Shown here: in pieces, positions 14,950-24,405 of the stretch | Numbering within the stretch: position 1 is the stretch's first letter | Layout of the letters: each line of letters begins with the position of its first letter | Origin: CAZAQV01 sp964487255 | GTDB lineage: Bacteria > Myxococcota_A > Polyangia > Polyangiales > CAZAQV01 | Length of the DNA stretch: 64,000 bases | Reading direction: 5' to 3' | Assembly: GCA_964487255.1 (NCBI GenBank) | Contig: CAZAQV010000003.1 | Coordinates: forward strand, 1-64,000 | Translations under genes and position numbers: made by a program | Notes under the pieces: generated by a model | Databases searched by the model: none | The model's input: the letters and a program-made list of their open reading frames with translations, nothing else | Told to the model about the DNA's origin: nothing

Positions 14950-17138
14950 GCTTGCGCCTCCTGCGGCTGAAGCTTTCGCGAGAGCAGCGTCCCAACGAGA
15001 AGCACTGCGAAAATGAGCACGGCATAGGCTGCCGCGTAGCCGTACTGCGACGAGCGTGTAAACGCCCAGCGGTATGCTTCAGAGACGAGGATCTCGGTTG
15101 CGCCGTCGGGCTCGCCGCCGCTCACGAGAAAAACCACATTGAACATGTTGAAGGTCCAGACGGAGCCCATGATCACCGCGGGCGCGAGCACCGGCACAAG
15201 CATCGGCAACGTGACGTGCCGAAAACGCTGCCAGCGTGACGCACCATCGACGGCCGCGGCGTCGTAGAGGTCCTTGGGAATCGTCGTCAGCGCGCCCAGC
15301 GTGACCACCATCATAAACGGAAAGCCAAGCCACACGTTGGTCGCGAGGTTTGCGCTAAAGGCCGTCGCGAACGAGCCAAACCAACTCATCGGCTCGCCGC
15401 CGAAGGCTTCGATGAGGGCGTTGATCGCGCCAAACTGGCGGTGAAACATGCCCTTCCAAGCGAGGGCCGTGACGTAGTTGGGCACCGCCCAAGGCAGGAT
15501 CAACAGCACGCGCAACAGGGGACGCCCACGCAAAAAACTTAGGTTCAAAAGCAGCGCTAGTGCGACCCCGAGCGCCACGTGAAGCGATAGGTTCGCCGCC
15601 GTCCACAGCACGGTCACAACGAGCACGCGCCAAAACGAACCGGTGGCCAGCAGATCGGCGCCTCGGTTGGTAATGATGAGCGCATAGTTTGCCAAGCCCA
15701 CGTAGTGCATATCAAAACCGCGGCCCGCGAAAAACGAGGTGCCGGCCCCAACCAGCAGCGGTAAGACAACCAAGAGGCCCACCGCAAAAAACGCGTGCAA
15801 CATGTAGCGGTAGGCGGGGAGTGAACGCCGAAAAGCAACGCGAAACGCCTGCGTGCGCGCACGTCGAACCGCAAAGACGGAACCCAACAACAGAAACACG
15901 CCAAGCACGATGAGCAAGGGCATCGGACTGCGCGCTTCGGGCAGTGGGCGCGTGGCATCTGCAAAGCGTCGCTGGGCTTCCTCGACCGCGCGTTGGGGCT
16001 CCGCACCGCTGCGCAGCACCGAACGGGTGGCTTTGAGAATCGGCTCCCACACAGCTTTCATGTGGGCGTGCGTTGGAATCGGTGTGCCCACGAGCGCCGC
16101 GCGGGCAAACGGGCTCGCGCTCTGCGCTTCGACCTGCGCCAAGTCTGCGCGCACTTGACCGCCAACGCGCGCGCGAACCTCGGCACCCGGACCACTCGCC
16201 AAATAAAACGCCAGCGCCCGTGCCTCGGTCTTGCGCGAACTGCTGGCCGACACGTACGCGGACTCGATGGTCAAAAAGGGCTTGGCCGATCTGCCATCGA
16301 CACTTGGCATCGGGGCAATAAACCAGTCGAGTCCCTCGGGCAGGTCGGGCGCAATCCACGGTCCGGCCAATGCGCTCAAAGCGTCTCCCGAGGAAAAGAG
16401 CCGCTTGATCAAGTCGGCATCCGCTTCTTCAGGGCTTACGCCTGCGGTCTGAAGCGCGCGTGCGAGCTCAAGCGTCGCGACCGCGCGCTCGCCCATAAAC
16501 GCAAAGGCGCCGCCATCGTCGAGGTAAGCCGCACCGAGCGCATGGGCGAACCCAGCCAGATAATACGGATCCTCAAGCGGGGCAGCGAACGCAAACGCTC
16601 CGGCGTCGAGCTTTGGTTGCGCACGGCGCAGCTCTTCGAGACTCGGCGCTTCCGAAAGCCCAACGCGCTCGGCCAGGTCACGATTGACGTAAAGCGCAAG
16701 CGACTTGAGCGCGAGCGGCGCACCGTACACCTTGCCCTCGACCCGTAGCGCATCGACGTGAGCAGGCAGAAAAGCCGCGAGCTCCTGCGCGCTGCCGCCG
16801 TCCTCGACGAGCGGCGCGACCAGACCCGCGCGCTGGTACGATGCCACGCGACCATGGGCATCGATAAAAAGGTCGGGACCGTGTCCTGCGGGAATCGCCG
16901 ACTCAAGTTTCGACGAGTACGCGCCAAACGCGACGGCTAGCACGCTCACCGAGGTGCCGGTCTCTGCGCGATAGGCATCGAGCGCCTCAGACAGCGCCCT
17001 TTCTTCGGCCCCGTTGTAGGCATGCCAGACGCGAAGTGCATCACCGGCTTGCGCCCAAGTCGATGCTGGCATCGCGCAGTTGAGCGCGATCACAAGCACC
17101 AAGCTACGCACGAAGCGCCCTGCCCTCTTGTGCGTCAA
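14946..17138 (-). CDS. Fused maltodextrin-binding protein and permease (MalE-MalF)
   Basis: One 730-residue polypeptide combining two importer parts. Residues 1-30 are a signal peptide (cleavage after STWAQA); about 32-400 is a family 1 solute-binding protein (LRVWHAYNGAEERAL at its start, then VYGAPLALKSLALYVNRDL). A membrane segment near 405-425 (PLLIVLGVFLLLGSVF) leads into a MalF-type permease with the EAA loop YDAAAVDGASRWQRFRHVTL near its end. This tethers the binding protein to the transporter. The start drawn is TTG 17138; GTG 17111, which has AGGG six bases upstream and gives a shorter signal peptide, is perhaps better. It overlaps the end of malK. Confidence 0.88.
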   Translation of the reverse strand: MTHKRAGRFVRSLVLVIALNCAMPASTWAQAGDALRVWHAYNGAEERALSEALDAYRAETGTSVSVLAVAFGAYSSKLESAIPAGHGPDLFIDAHGRVASYQRAGLVAPLVEDGGSAQELAAFLPAHVDALRVEGKVYGAPLALKSLALYVNRDLAERVGLSEAPSLEELRRAQPKLDAGAFAFAAPLEDPYYLAGFAHALGAAYLDDGGAFAFMGERAVATLELARALQTAGVSPEEADADLIKRLFSSGDALSALAGPWIAPDLPEGLDWFIAPMPSVDGRSAKPFLTIESAYVSASSSRKTEARALAFYLASGPGAEVRARVGGQVRADLAQVEAQSASPFARAALVGTPIPTHAHMKAVWEPILKATRSVLRSGAEPQRAVEEAQRRFADATRPLPEARSPMPLLIVLGVFLLLGSVFAVRRARTQAFRVAFRRSLPAYRYMLHAFFAVGLLVVLPLLVGAGTSFFAGRGFDMHYVGLANYALIITNRGADLLATGSFWRVLVVTVLWTAANLSLHVALGVALALLLNLSFLRGRPLLRVLLILPWAVPNYVTALAWKGMFHRQFGAINALIEAFGGEPMSWFGSFATAFSANLATNVWLGFPFMMVVTLGALTTIPKDLYDAAAVDGASRWQRFRHVTLPMLVPVLAPAVIMGSVWTFNMFNVVFLVSGGEPDGATEILVSEAYRWAFTRSSQYGYAAAYAVLIFAVLLVGTLLSRKLQPQEAQA

Positions 17139-18174
17139 AGAGCATCAACGCCTCTGGCCGCGCGACCAGCGACACTTGCTCTCCGGGCGCAATCTTGGCT
17201 GCCAAGTGCGCAGGCAAGCACGCAGTAAACGGCCGCGAGCCCACCGCGCCATGGAGCTGCACTTCCGGCCCCGTGCTTTCGACCACCTCGACCTCGAGCG
17301 CGAGACTTCGCGCTTGCCCAGGCGTCGCAAGCTCCACATCGTGTGGTCGAAGGCCGAGCTCGACGCTTCGCTCTTTGCCCCGAAGCCCACTTGGCAGGTC
17401 GAGCGACCAACCCGCGCCGAGCAGCGCATCACCATCGATGCGCGCGGGCAAAAAGTTCGTACTCGGACTACCCAAAAAGCCCGCCACGAACTTCGTATCC
17501 GGTCGGTCATAGAGTTCGCTCGGCGGCCCTTGTTGCTCGACCACGCCCCCGTTCATCACCACGAGCCGATCAGCAAGCGTCATCGCCTCTACTTGATCGT
17601 GCGTCACATACACGGTCGTGGTGCGCAGCTTCTGGTGCAACTTACGTATCTCGACGCGCACCTGGGCGCGCAGCGCAGCATCGAGGTTCGAGAGCGGTTC
17701 GTCGAACAAGAAGAGTTTGGCCTCACGAGCCACGGCTCGACCCATGGCAACGCGCTGACGCTGGCCGCCGGAAAGCTGCTTGGGAAAACGCTCGAGCAGC
17801 GCCTCAAGGCCGAGCATCTTCGAGACCTCTGTCACCCGTTTTTCGATCACGTCGGGCGCAACCTTGCGCAGCGAAAGTCCGAACGCGATATTGTCGCGCA
17901 CGCTCATGTGCGGATAGAGCGCGTACGACTGAAACACCATGGCGATGTCGCGCTCGCGAGGACTGCAGCGCGTGACGTCGCGTTCACCGATGTTAACGGA
18001 CCCGCCATCGAGCGTCTCGAGGCCCGCGATAATTCGAAGCAACGTGCTCTTGCCGCAGCCGCTCGGGCCGACGAGCACGACCAGCTCGCCGTCCTCGGCC
18101 GCGATCTCAACACCCTGCAGCACGGACGTCGTGCCGAAGGATTTTTCGATATTCGTCAGCGTCAGACTCGCCAT
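17104..18174 (-). CDS. malK: ABC transporter ATPase, MalK/UgpC type
   Basis: A 356-residue ATPase energising sugar import. Walker A GPSGCGKST, signature LSGGQRQRVAMGRA, Walker B LFLFDEPLSNLD and the H-loop VYVTHDQVEAMTLADR are all intact. The C-terminal TOBE/regulatory domain characteristic of MalK-type proteins follows (VELGLRPHDVELA, VSLVARPEALMLFDAQEG). ATG 18174 begins the typical MASLTLTNIEKSFG; the longer upstream frame is unlikely. First gene of the malK-malEF-malG operon, transcribed away from the debranching-enzyme gene across a 51-bp gap. Confidence 0.92.
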   Translation of the reverse strand: MASLTLTNIEKSFGTTSVLQGVEIAAEDGELVVLVGPSGCGKSTLLRIIAGLETLDGGSVNIGERDVTRCSPRERDIAMVFQSYALYPHMSVRDNIAFGLSLRKVAPDVIEKRVTEVSKMLGLEALLERFPKQLSGGQRQRVAMGRAVAREAKLFLFDEPLSNLDAALRAQVRVEIRKLHQKLRTTTVYVTHDQVEAMTLADRLVVMNGGVVEQQGPPSELYDRPDTKFVAGFLGSPSTNFLPARIDGDALLGAGWSLDLPSGLRGKERSVELGLRPHDVELATPGQARSLALEVEVVESTGPEVQLHGAVGSRPFTACLPAHLAAKIAPGEQVSLVARPEALMLFDAQEGRALRA

Positions 18175-18189
18175 ATCGCTAATGCTCTT

Positions 18190-18207
18190 GCTCGGCATCC
18201 CCCGAGC
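18190..18207. promoter_or_regulatory. Inverted repeat between divergent mal operons
   Basis: GCTCGG-CATCCC-CCGAGC is a perfect 6+6 inverted repeat with a 6-bp spacer, lying in the 51-bp gap between malK (minus) and the debranching-enzyme gene (plus). Its position suits an operator that would control both directions, for example for a maltose regulator, but no regulator gene is present in the window and such short palindromes can be chance. Confidence 0.35.
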
Positions 18208-18225
18208 GCTAGACTCGCGCACGAT

Positions 18226-20619
18226 ATGACACGTTTTGCGCAAACATGCCTACCGCTAATCGCCTGCTTGGCGATCGCAAGTTGCGATGACGGGGAGTTT
18301 CGCAAGTCGTTTCCCTCCGAAAGCAGGGCACCGAGTCTCAGCGAACAGGCCATCACCCAGCTCGACCACCTCGGCCCGACCGTCGTGGACGGGGGCGTGA
18401 ACTTTGGCGTGTACTCCGAGGCGGCCACCGCGATGGAGCTGGTTCTCTTCGATGACCCGGAAAGCACCGACCCGACGGCTCGCTTTCCGCTTACACGTTT
18501 TGGCAACGTGTGGAACGTGTTCGTCGAGGGTGTCGGCTACGGCCAGCATTACGGGTTTATCGCGTGGGGTCCCAACTGGGAGCAGCACGAAGAATGGTTC
18601 CCGGGGTCGATCCACGGCTTTGTGACCGACGTCGATGCCAACGGCAACCGCTTCAACCCCAACAAGCTCTTAATCGACCCCTACGCCAAAGCCCTTCACC
18701 GCGACCACGACTGGGGTAAAGGCAGCGCAGCGTCGGGACCCGCACGCGTCGAGAGCACGTTCGCGGCCGCGAGCAAAGGCGTCATCGTGCGCTCCGACTA
18801 CGCGTGGAGCGAAGCCGAGCAAGGCTACTGGGAAAACCGCAAAGACCCGAACTTCGAAGGCCATCGCGCTCAAGACCTCATCATCTACGAAGTGCATGCA
18901 AAGGGCCTGACGGCGAACACACCTACCGGCGTTGAAAACCCCGGCACCTACCGTGGCGTCGGAGAGATGGCGGAGTACTTTGCCGAGCTTGGTGTGACGG
19001 CGGTCGAGTTCTTGCCGCTTCACGAGAAGAGCCTCGACGGCGGATACTGGGGATATTGGACCATCAACTTCTTCGCGCCCGAAATCACCTACTCGTCCAC
19101 GGAGGACCCGCTTCGTCTGCTCGATGAGTTCAAAGAGATGGTAGACCGCCTTCATTCGGTGGGCATTGAGGTGATCGTCGACGTCGTCTACAACCACACC
19201 GGCGAAGGCGGCCTGTGGCGCGAGCGCCGCTACATCGACGACATTTCCCTCGACCCACGGCTCGACAGCACCGCGGTGGAGTTTTCCCCCAAAGAAATTG
19301 CGACGATACAATCCTTCCGTGGTCTGGACAACGCGGCCTACTACGGCCTCTCAGAGGACAAGCAGACCTACTGGAACAACACGGGTGTCGGTAACCAAAC
19401 GAGGCCCAACCACACGCCCATGCGCAGGCTCATCGTCGACTCGCTGCGTTTTTATGTTGAAGAGCTGCACGTCGATGGCTTCCGCTTCGACCTCGCAGCG
19501 GTGCTCGGCGAAAAAGACCTCGACTACAACACCTGGGACAACCCAGCGAACACCGTTCTTCAGGACATCATCGACGACCCCATCATGAAGGAACGCAACA
19601 TTCGCATGATCGCAGAGCCGTGGTCAGCGGGCGGCGCGTACTTTGATCAAGTGGTTGGCGGCTACCCGGTTTCGAGCGACGGTGAGGCGGCCTGGGGCGA
19701 ATGGAACCCGCACTATCGCGTTTGGTGGCGCTCGTTCATGAACGACGACGCCTGGAGCCTCAGCACGGTTCAGGGCACGGCCGATGGCGGCCACACCATG
19801 ACGGGCTCGGCCTCGCTCTTCGGAGACGACGGTCGCGCCCCATTTCACAGCGTCAACTACATCACCGCGCACGACGGCTTCACGATGTACGACCTCTTCA
19901 GCTTCAACGACAAGCAGAACAAGTGCGGGATGCTCAACCGCGTGTGCTGCGACAACCCCGCCTCCCCTTGGTGCGAAACGGACAGCGGGTCCAACGACAA
20001 CCGCTCACGTGACTGGGGCCAGGATCAAGAGCCCTTCAAGCGCCAGATGATGCGCAACATGTTTACCGCGCTGATGATTTCCCACGGAACCCCCATGATG
20101 CTGGGCGGTGACGAGTGGCTGCGCACGCAGTACGGCAACAACAACGCTTATTCGAGCGGCGCCGATAACGAATGGAACTGGTTTCGCTGGGGCGAATGGC
20201 GCAGTTCCGACGAGCGTCATCGCATGTTCGACTTCGTGAAGAACATCATCGCGTTTCGCAAGGCACATAGCGACGCATTTACACCCGCTAGCTACGACAG
20301 CATCGCGCCCATGGCTTGGAAGAACACGCAAAACGCCGACAAGACCGACTGGAACAACCGGCACGTGATGCAGCACTACTACGACCGCGAAACAGAAATC
20401 GTTATTCTCATCAACCTTGAGCGCGGTCCCGTCACGTTCACCCTCCCTGAGAGTCGCACGTGGAAACGTGTGCTCGACACGCAGGCCTACTTCGAAGACC
20501 AGGGAAGCGGGCCACGCAGCTCCGGCAACATCGACCTCACCGCGAGCGATGCGATTCCGAACGCAGAGTACGAAGTGGTGGGTTCGTCCATCGTCATCCT
20601 CACGGCTGATCCGGCATGA
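18226..20619 (+). CDS. Lipoprotein GH13 debranching enzyme (isoamylase/GlgX-like)
   Basis: A 797-residue enzyme with a lipoprotein signal peptide (LPLIACLAIASC, Cys20), so it is anchored outside the cytoplasm, unlike cytosolic GlgX. An N-terminal CBM48/E-set domain (FGVYSEAATAMELVLFDD) precedes the GH13 barrel. Catalytic residues are Asp422 in DGFRFDLAAVLG, Glu464 in IAEPWSAGG and Asp550 in ITAHDGFTMYDL; region I is VIVDVVYNHTGEG. It would cleave alpha-1,6 branches of starch or glycogen fragments. ATG 18226 fits the signal peptide. Its stop overlaps the start of the porin gene by 4 bp. Confidence 0.9.
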   Translation: MTRFAQTCLPLIACLAIASCDDGEFRKSFPSESRAPSLSEQAITQLDHLGPTVVDGGVNFGVYSEAATAMELVLFDDPESTDPTARFPLTRFGNVWNVFVEGVGYGQHYGFIAWGPNWEQHEEWFPGSIHGFVTDVDANGNRFNPNKLLIDPYAKALHRDHDWGKGSAASGPARVESTFAAASKGVIVRSDYAWSEAEQGYWENRKDPNFEGHRAQDLIIYEVHAKGLTANTPTGVENPGTYRGVGEMAEYFAELGVTAVEFLPLHEKSLDGGYWGYWTINFFAPEITYSSTEDPLRLLDEFKEMVDRLHSVGIEVIVDVVYNHTGEGGLWRERRYIDDISLDPRLDSTAVEFSPKEIATIQSFRGLDNAAYYGLSEDKQTYWNNTGVGNQTRPNHTPMRRLIVDSLRFYVEELHVDGFRFDLAAVLGEKDLDYNTWDNPANTVLQDIIDDPIMKERNIRMIAEPWSAGGAYFDQVVGGYPVSSDGEAAWGEWNPHYRVWWRSFMNDDAWSLSTVQGTADGGHTMTGSASLFGDDGRAPFHSVNYITAHDGFTMYDLFSFNDKQNKCGMLNRVCCDNPASPWCETDSGSNDNRSRDWGQDQEPFKRQMMRNMFTALMISHGTPMMLGGDEWLRTQYGNNNAYSSGADNEWNWFRWGEWRSSDERHRMFDFVKNIIAFRKAHSDAFTPASYDSIAPMAWKNTQNADKTDWNNRHVMQHYYDRETEIVILINLERGPVTFTLPESRTWKRVLDTQAYFEDQGSGPRSSGNIDLTASDAIPNAEYEVVGSSIVILTADPA

Positions 20620-22127
20620 AGCGCTCAAGCCTGGGGGGGCGTGCGGCCCTATGGGGCGCATTGCTGATGGCTTTGTTTCCCGAGGCCGCATCGGCTGACG
20701 ACGAGTGGGACCGCTTTAATGCGGGTGGTTACTTTCGCTTGATGACGCGCCCCAGCTTTCAAGGTGGCAGCGGTTCGCTTGGTTACTGGAACCTGTACGG
20801 ACGCCTCCTCAACGAGTCGACCTACGGCCTGCTTGACCTCCGTTATTCGTTTCTTTTGCCAGAGCCGGGTTCCGACCAGCCGTGGGCGGAGGCCACCGCG
20901 CGCATCGAAGGCGGCTCGGTTGCCAACGCGCACCCTGCGCTGGGACGCCTGGACAACTTCGCGCTCAGCCAGGTGTACATCCGCGCTGGCAACATCTTAG
21001 GCGATGACATCATCTTGCGCCTCGGATCGCTCAACCTCTTTATGGGCAACCTTGGGCTCTACGATCTGCAGCTCGCGAACCTTTTCGTCGAAACGCTGGG
21101 TATCAGTGCGCGCTACCTGACGGACGAGTGGGATATCTTGGTGGGCGTCGGTGACTCGGGCTACTTGCTCAAGGGGTTTGATTACCACGCCGTACTCACG
21201 GCAGGCGCTTGGGCGCGCATGAGCCCTTCCAAGCACTTCTCGGTCGGTGTCGGCGGACAGGTTAACGTCGAACCTGAAGGACGCGGCAACCGCAATGCAC
21301 CGCACGCTACGCCGGGCGTCGATTACGCCGACTACCTGCGCGGAGAAGTCGTAGAGACCTTCTTGCGCAACAACCCGGGGCAGGTCATGTCCTTTCCGGG
21401 TCCGGAGCCGCGCACGGCCTCGTCGTACAAGCTCATTGGCTACGTCGGTTTTGGTGACCTGGGGCCGCTGGTGTGGAACAGTACTTTCGTCAACTTCGAA
21501 GGGCTGCACCCGCAGACCTCGTACACAGACACGACGACGACCGGCGAGTCGCGGCAGGTCTATGTCCACGACCTCACGGACGAACGTCAGGCGCTTCACA
21601 TCGGCAACGAGATGCAGCTTCGTATCATCCCGGACCTGCTCGATGCGGTGTGGGCCTTTTGGATCGGGCAGATGTGGGACGGCGACAACGAAATCGCCCC
21701 ATCGGATTTTGACCGCACCTTCTACTCGACTGTGCTTCGCACTCAGCTCTATTTTACACGCGAAGTTCACTTGCTTGCCGAGACCAGCTATGCGGTCGAA
21801 ATCTCCCGCAACGGCAACTTCATCCGCACCGGTTCAGGCTCAGTCTTCTCAAACACCGATGGTGTGGCCGACACGCGCGGCTTTGAATACGGCGACGACG
21901 ACACACGCAACACGTGGCAAGGCAAGATCGGCATCGTTCTCAACCCACTCGGCACGGGCATTTTCAATCGCCCATCGCTGCGCATCCTCTACGGCGTGCA
22001 GCATTCAAACCAGAACAACGCCTTCGGCAACAGCTTTGTCGAAACGCTCGATGAACTCAGCTACTTTGGCAACCCCGAACAACACTGGCATCACGTCATC
22101 GCCTTGGAGACAGAAGCGTGGTTTTAA
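20616..22127 (+). CDS. Outer-membrane beta-barrel, maltoporin-like
   Basis: A 503-residue protein with a signal peptide (cleavage around EAASA-DD) and alternating amphipathic strands with many aromatic girdle residues through to a C-terminal WF, the usual outer-membrane insertion signal. The last part (YGVQHSNQNNAFGNSF, HWHHVIALETEAWF) and the operon context suggest a sugar-specific porin functionally like LamB, although overall similarity to classical maltoporins cannot be measured here. It is translationally coupled by ATGA overlap to the debranching enzyme upstream and overlaps the amylase start downstream. Confidence 0.75.
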   Translation: MKRSSLGGRAALWGALLMALFPEAASADDEWDRFNAGGYFRLMTRPSFQGGSGSLGYWNLYGRLLNESTYGLLDLRYSFLLPEPGSDQPWAEATARIEGGSVANAHPALGRLDNFALSQVYIRAGNILGDDIILRLGSLNLFMGNLGLYDLQLANLFVETLGISARYLTDEWDILVGVGDSGYLLKGFDYHAVLTAGAWARMSPSKHFSVGVGGQVNVEPEGRGNRNAPHATPGVDYADYLRGEVVETFLRNNPGQVMSFPGPEPRTASSYKLIGYVGFGDLGPLVWNSTFVNFEGLHPQTSYTDTTTTGESRQVYVHDLTDERQALHIGNEMQLRIIPDLLDAVWAFWIGQMWDGDNEIAPSDFDRTFYSTVLRTQLYFTREVHLLAETSYAVEISRNGNFIRTGSGSVFSNTDGVADTRGFEYGDDDTRNTWQGKIGIVLNPLGTGIFNRPSLRILYGVQHSNQNNAFGNSFVETLDELSYFGNPEQHWHHVIALETEAWF

Positions 22128-24393
22128 AGCTCATCGCAAACAGATTGCCGTCGATCATCGCTCAGCGCTCGGCCATGCTCGCCACAAGCTTTGTCCTCGT
22201 TATGGGCTGTGGAGCCTCGCCTGACCGTAGCATCCAAGCGACTGCAGGCAGCCAAGCGGCGCTTTACGCGGTCATCGAAGACACGCGAAACATGCATGCT
22301 GTTCCCGACGACGTGCGCGCAACCTTTTCACAAACACTCGAAGCGCGCGGACTCACGGTGGGTGCGGCGCCCGAAGCGTCTTTGCTCAAGCAGTTTCGCT
22401 CCGAACCTGACAGTGTCGGGCGCGCGCGGCTCGCCATGGCGCAAACCCGAGGCGCTTCGGTCGGTGTCGGACTCGACATCCAAGCACGCTACTACTCCCA
22501 AATCAACGGCCAGAACCGCTGGACGGTGCAGTCGAAAATCGCGCTGGTCGATAGCGCTGGCGACACGTTCACACGTTCGAGCACGCATCCCGTCTTTCTC
22601 AAGCACGCCCACGAAGGTGCAGCGGAAGCCACGCGAGAGGCCGCAGCACGCATCGCGCGCGACCTCGACCGCGCACTTGAGCAGTTTCTCGCACGCCGCA
22701 AAGACGGCAACGCCGAGCCTTCCGCAGCAGAGTCACCGACGGGTACAGACATCCAGCCCCAGGAGACCGGCGAGGACAAAGACGATGTTGATGCACTCGA
22801 TCCAGAGCTTGAAGTTGACCCCGAGAACGGCACGCTGCCACCCGAGGCGTCGATGCGCGGTCCGCTGTACTTCATTTTGGTCGACCGTTTCTTCGACGGC
22901 GAGACGAACGTAGGTGCGGTTGACCGGAGCGACCCACAAGCCTTTCACGGCGGCGACCTCGCGGGCATAAAAAAAAACTCTCTCACCTTGAGCGACTAGG
23001 CGTCGGTACGGTTTGGCTCTCCCCGGTTGCGTCGATGCGGGAGAGTAAGTTCCACGGCCACGGCGCCTTTCACGGCTATTGGGTAGACGGCGAGCGAAGG
23101 GTATCGAGGCGCTTCGGAAGTGACGCGGAACTGCGAGAGCTTCGGGACGCACTCAAGGGCCAGGGCATCGACTTGCTCCTGGACCTCGTGCTCAACCACG
23201 TCGGTCCGGAGACGAAGCTACCGCAGCAAAAACCAGACTGGTTTCACCACAACGGAAGCATCACCGACTGGAACAATCAAACGCAGCTCGAGAGCTTCGA
23301 TGTGCACGGCCTACCTGATTTTGCCCAGGAAGAACATGCTGTTCGAGACTTTCTTTTCACCACATCCGACTTTTGGCTTCGCCGCTTCGCGCCACGCGGC
23401 TTTCGACTCGACGCCGTCAAGCACGTGCCCATCTCGTTTTGGCGTGCACACAATCAAGCGCTTGCCGATCGCTACGTATTGCTCGGCGAGGTTTTCGACG
23501 GCAGCGCGCAGAAGCTCGCGCCCTACTTCAAAGACGGAGGCTTCACGCACCTCTTTGACTATCCGCTCTACTACGCAATGATCGACACGCTGTGTAAGGG
23601 TGAGCACTTTGGTCGTTTGGCCTCCGTCCTTTCGCAAGACGACCGCTACCCGGACCCGCAGCGACTGGTGACGTTCCTCGACAACCACGATTTGCCGCGC
23701 ATCCGCACGGCCTGCGGCGGAGAGCTGGGCAACGTGAAGCGCGCGCTTGAGGTCATGTTTCGTCTACGCGGCGTACCGAGCATCACCTATGGGACAGAAT
23801 CGGGCCTCACGGGCAAGGGCGAACCCGAGAATCGCGCCGACATGAACTTCGAGCACACCCCACTACTTGAGACGATTGCTGACCTGTCTGCAGAGCGGCG
23901 CGCATCCAAAGCCCTCAACCGCGGAGAGACGCACCTTGTTGAGGTCGGCGCGCGCACCTTTTGCTTCGCGCGCACCACAAACGACGAGACTGCGCTGGTC
24001 GTGGTCAACCTCAGCAAGCGCCCATACAAATGTCGCGGCCTATCAGCACGCCCTCGTCAGGTTCGTGTCGAACGTGCAGCCGACAAACTACCGGAACCGA
24101 CAGAGGCTCGCGCCTACGCGCTGCATCTCTCAACACGCGAGGTCGCCTCTTCGTCACAGCCAGATGACACACTACTTTTGGTCGGCTCGCGCCCCGAAGT
24201 CGGCGACTGGGACGCAGCGCGTGGCGTGCCGTTCGAGCAGGTGGGTGGGCGCCTCGTCGCGCGTGTCCGGACCAAACCGGGCACCGCCCTCGCCTACAAG
24301 GTGGTGACCAAGAGAGGCAACACGTTCAAGTGGCCAGAGCGCGGCAACCGATACCTATTTTTCGGACACGAGACCCGCATCGAGCTTGAGTGA
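22118..24393 (+). CDS. Alpha-amylase lipoprotein with C-terminal CBM20, frame broken at A9
   Basis: With one frame change this is an about 758-residue extracellular GH13 amylase. Residues near 20-34 give a lipobox (LVMGC); about 45-200 is a separate N-terminal domain; then GH13: RGPLYFILVDRFFDG, GIDLLLDLVLNHVG (region I), GFRLDAVKH (nucleophile), LLGEVFDG (acid), FLDNHDLPR. The C-terminal about 90 residues (LLVGSRPEVGDWD, YKVVTKRGNTFKWPERGNR) are a CBM20 starch-binding domain. The first frame stops at 22997-22999; the barrel continues in the -1 frame. The switch point is A9 at 22969-22977. Either a disrupted gene, a sequencing error, or expression by slippage. The start is GTG 22118 overlapping the porin stop, or ATG 22175. 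Confidence 0.85.
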
Positions 24394-24405
24394 GGTGCAC
24401 GCCCC

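Noticed and set aside
17080..18225. Upstream extension of the debranching-enzyme frame through the malK region
   Set aside because: The first 382 codons are antisense to malK; the true protein starts at ATG 18226 with a lipoprotein signal peptide.
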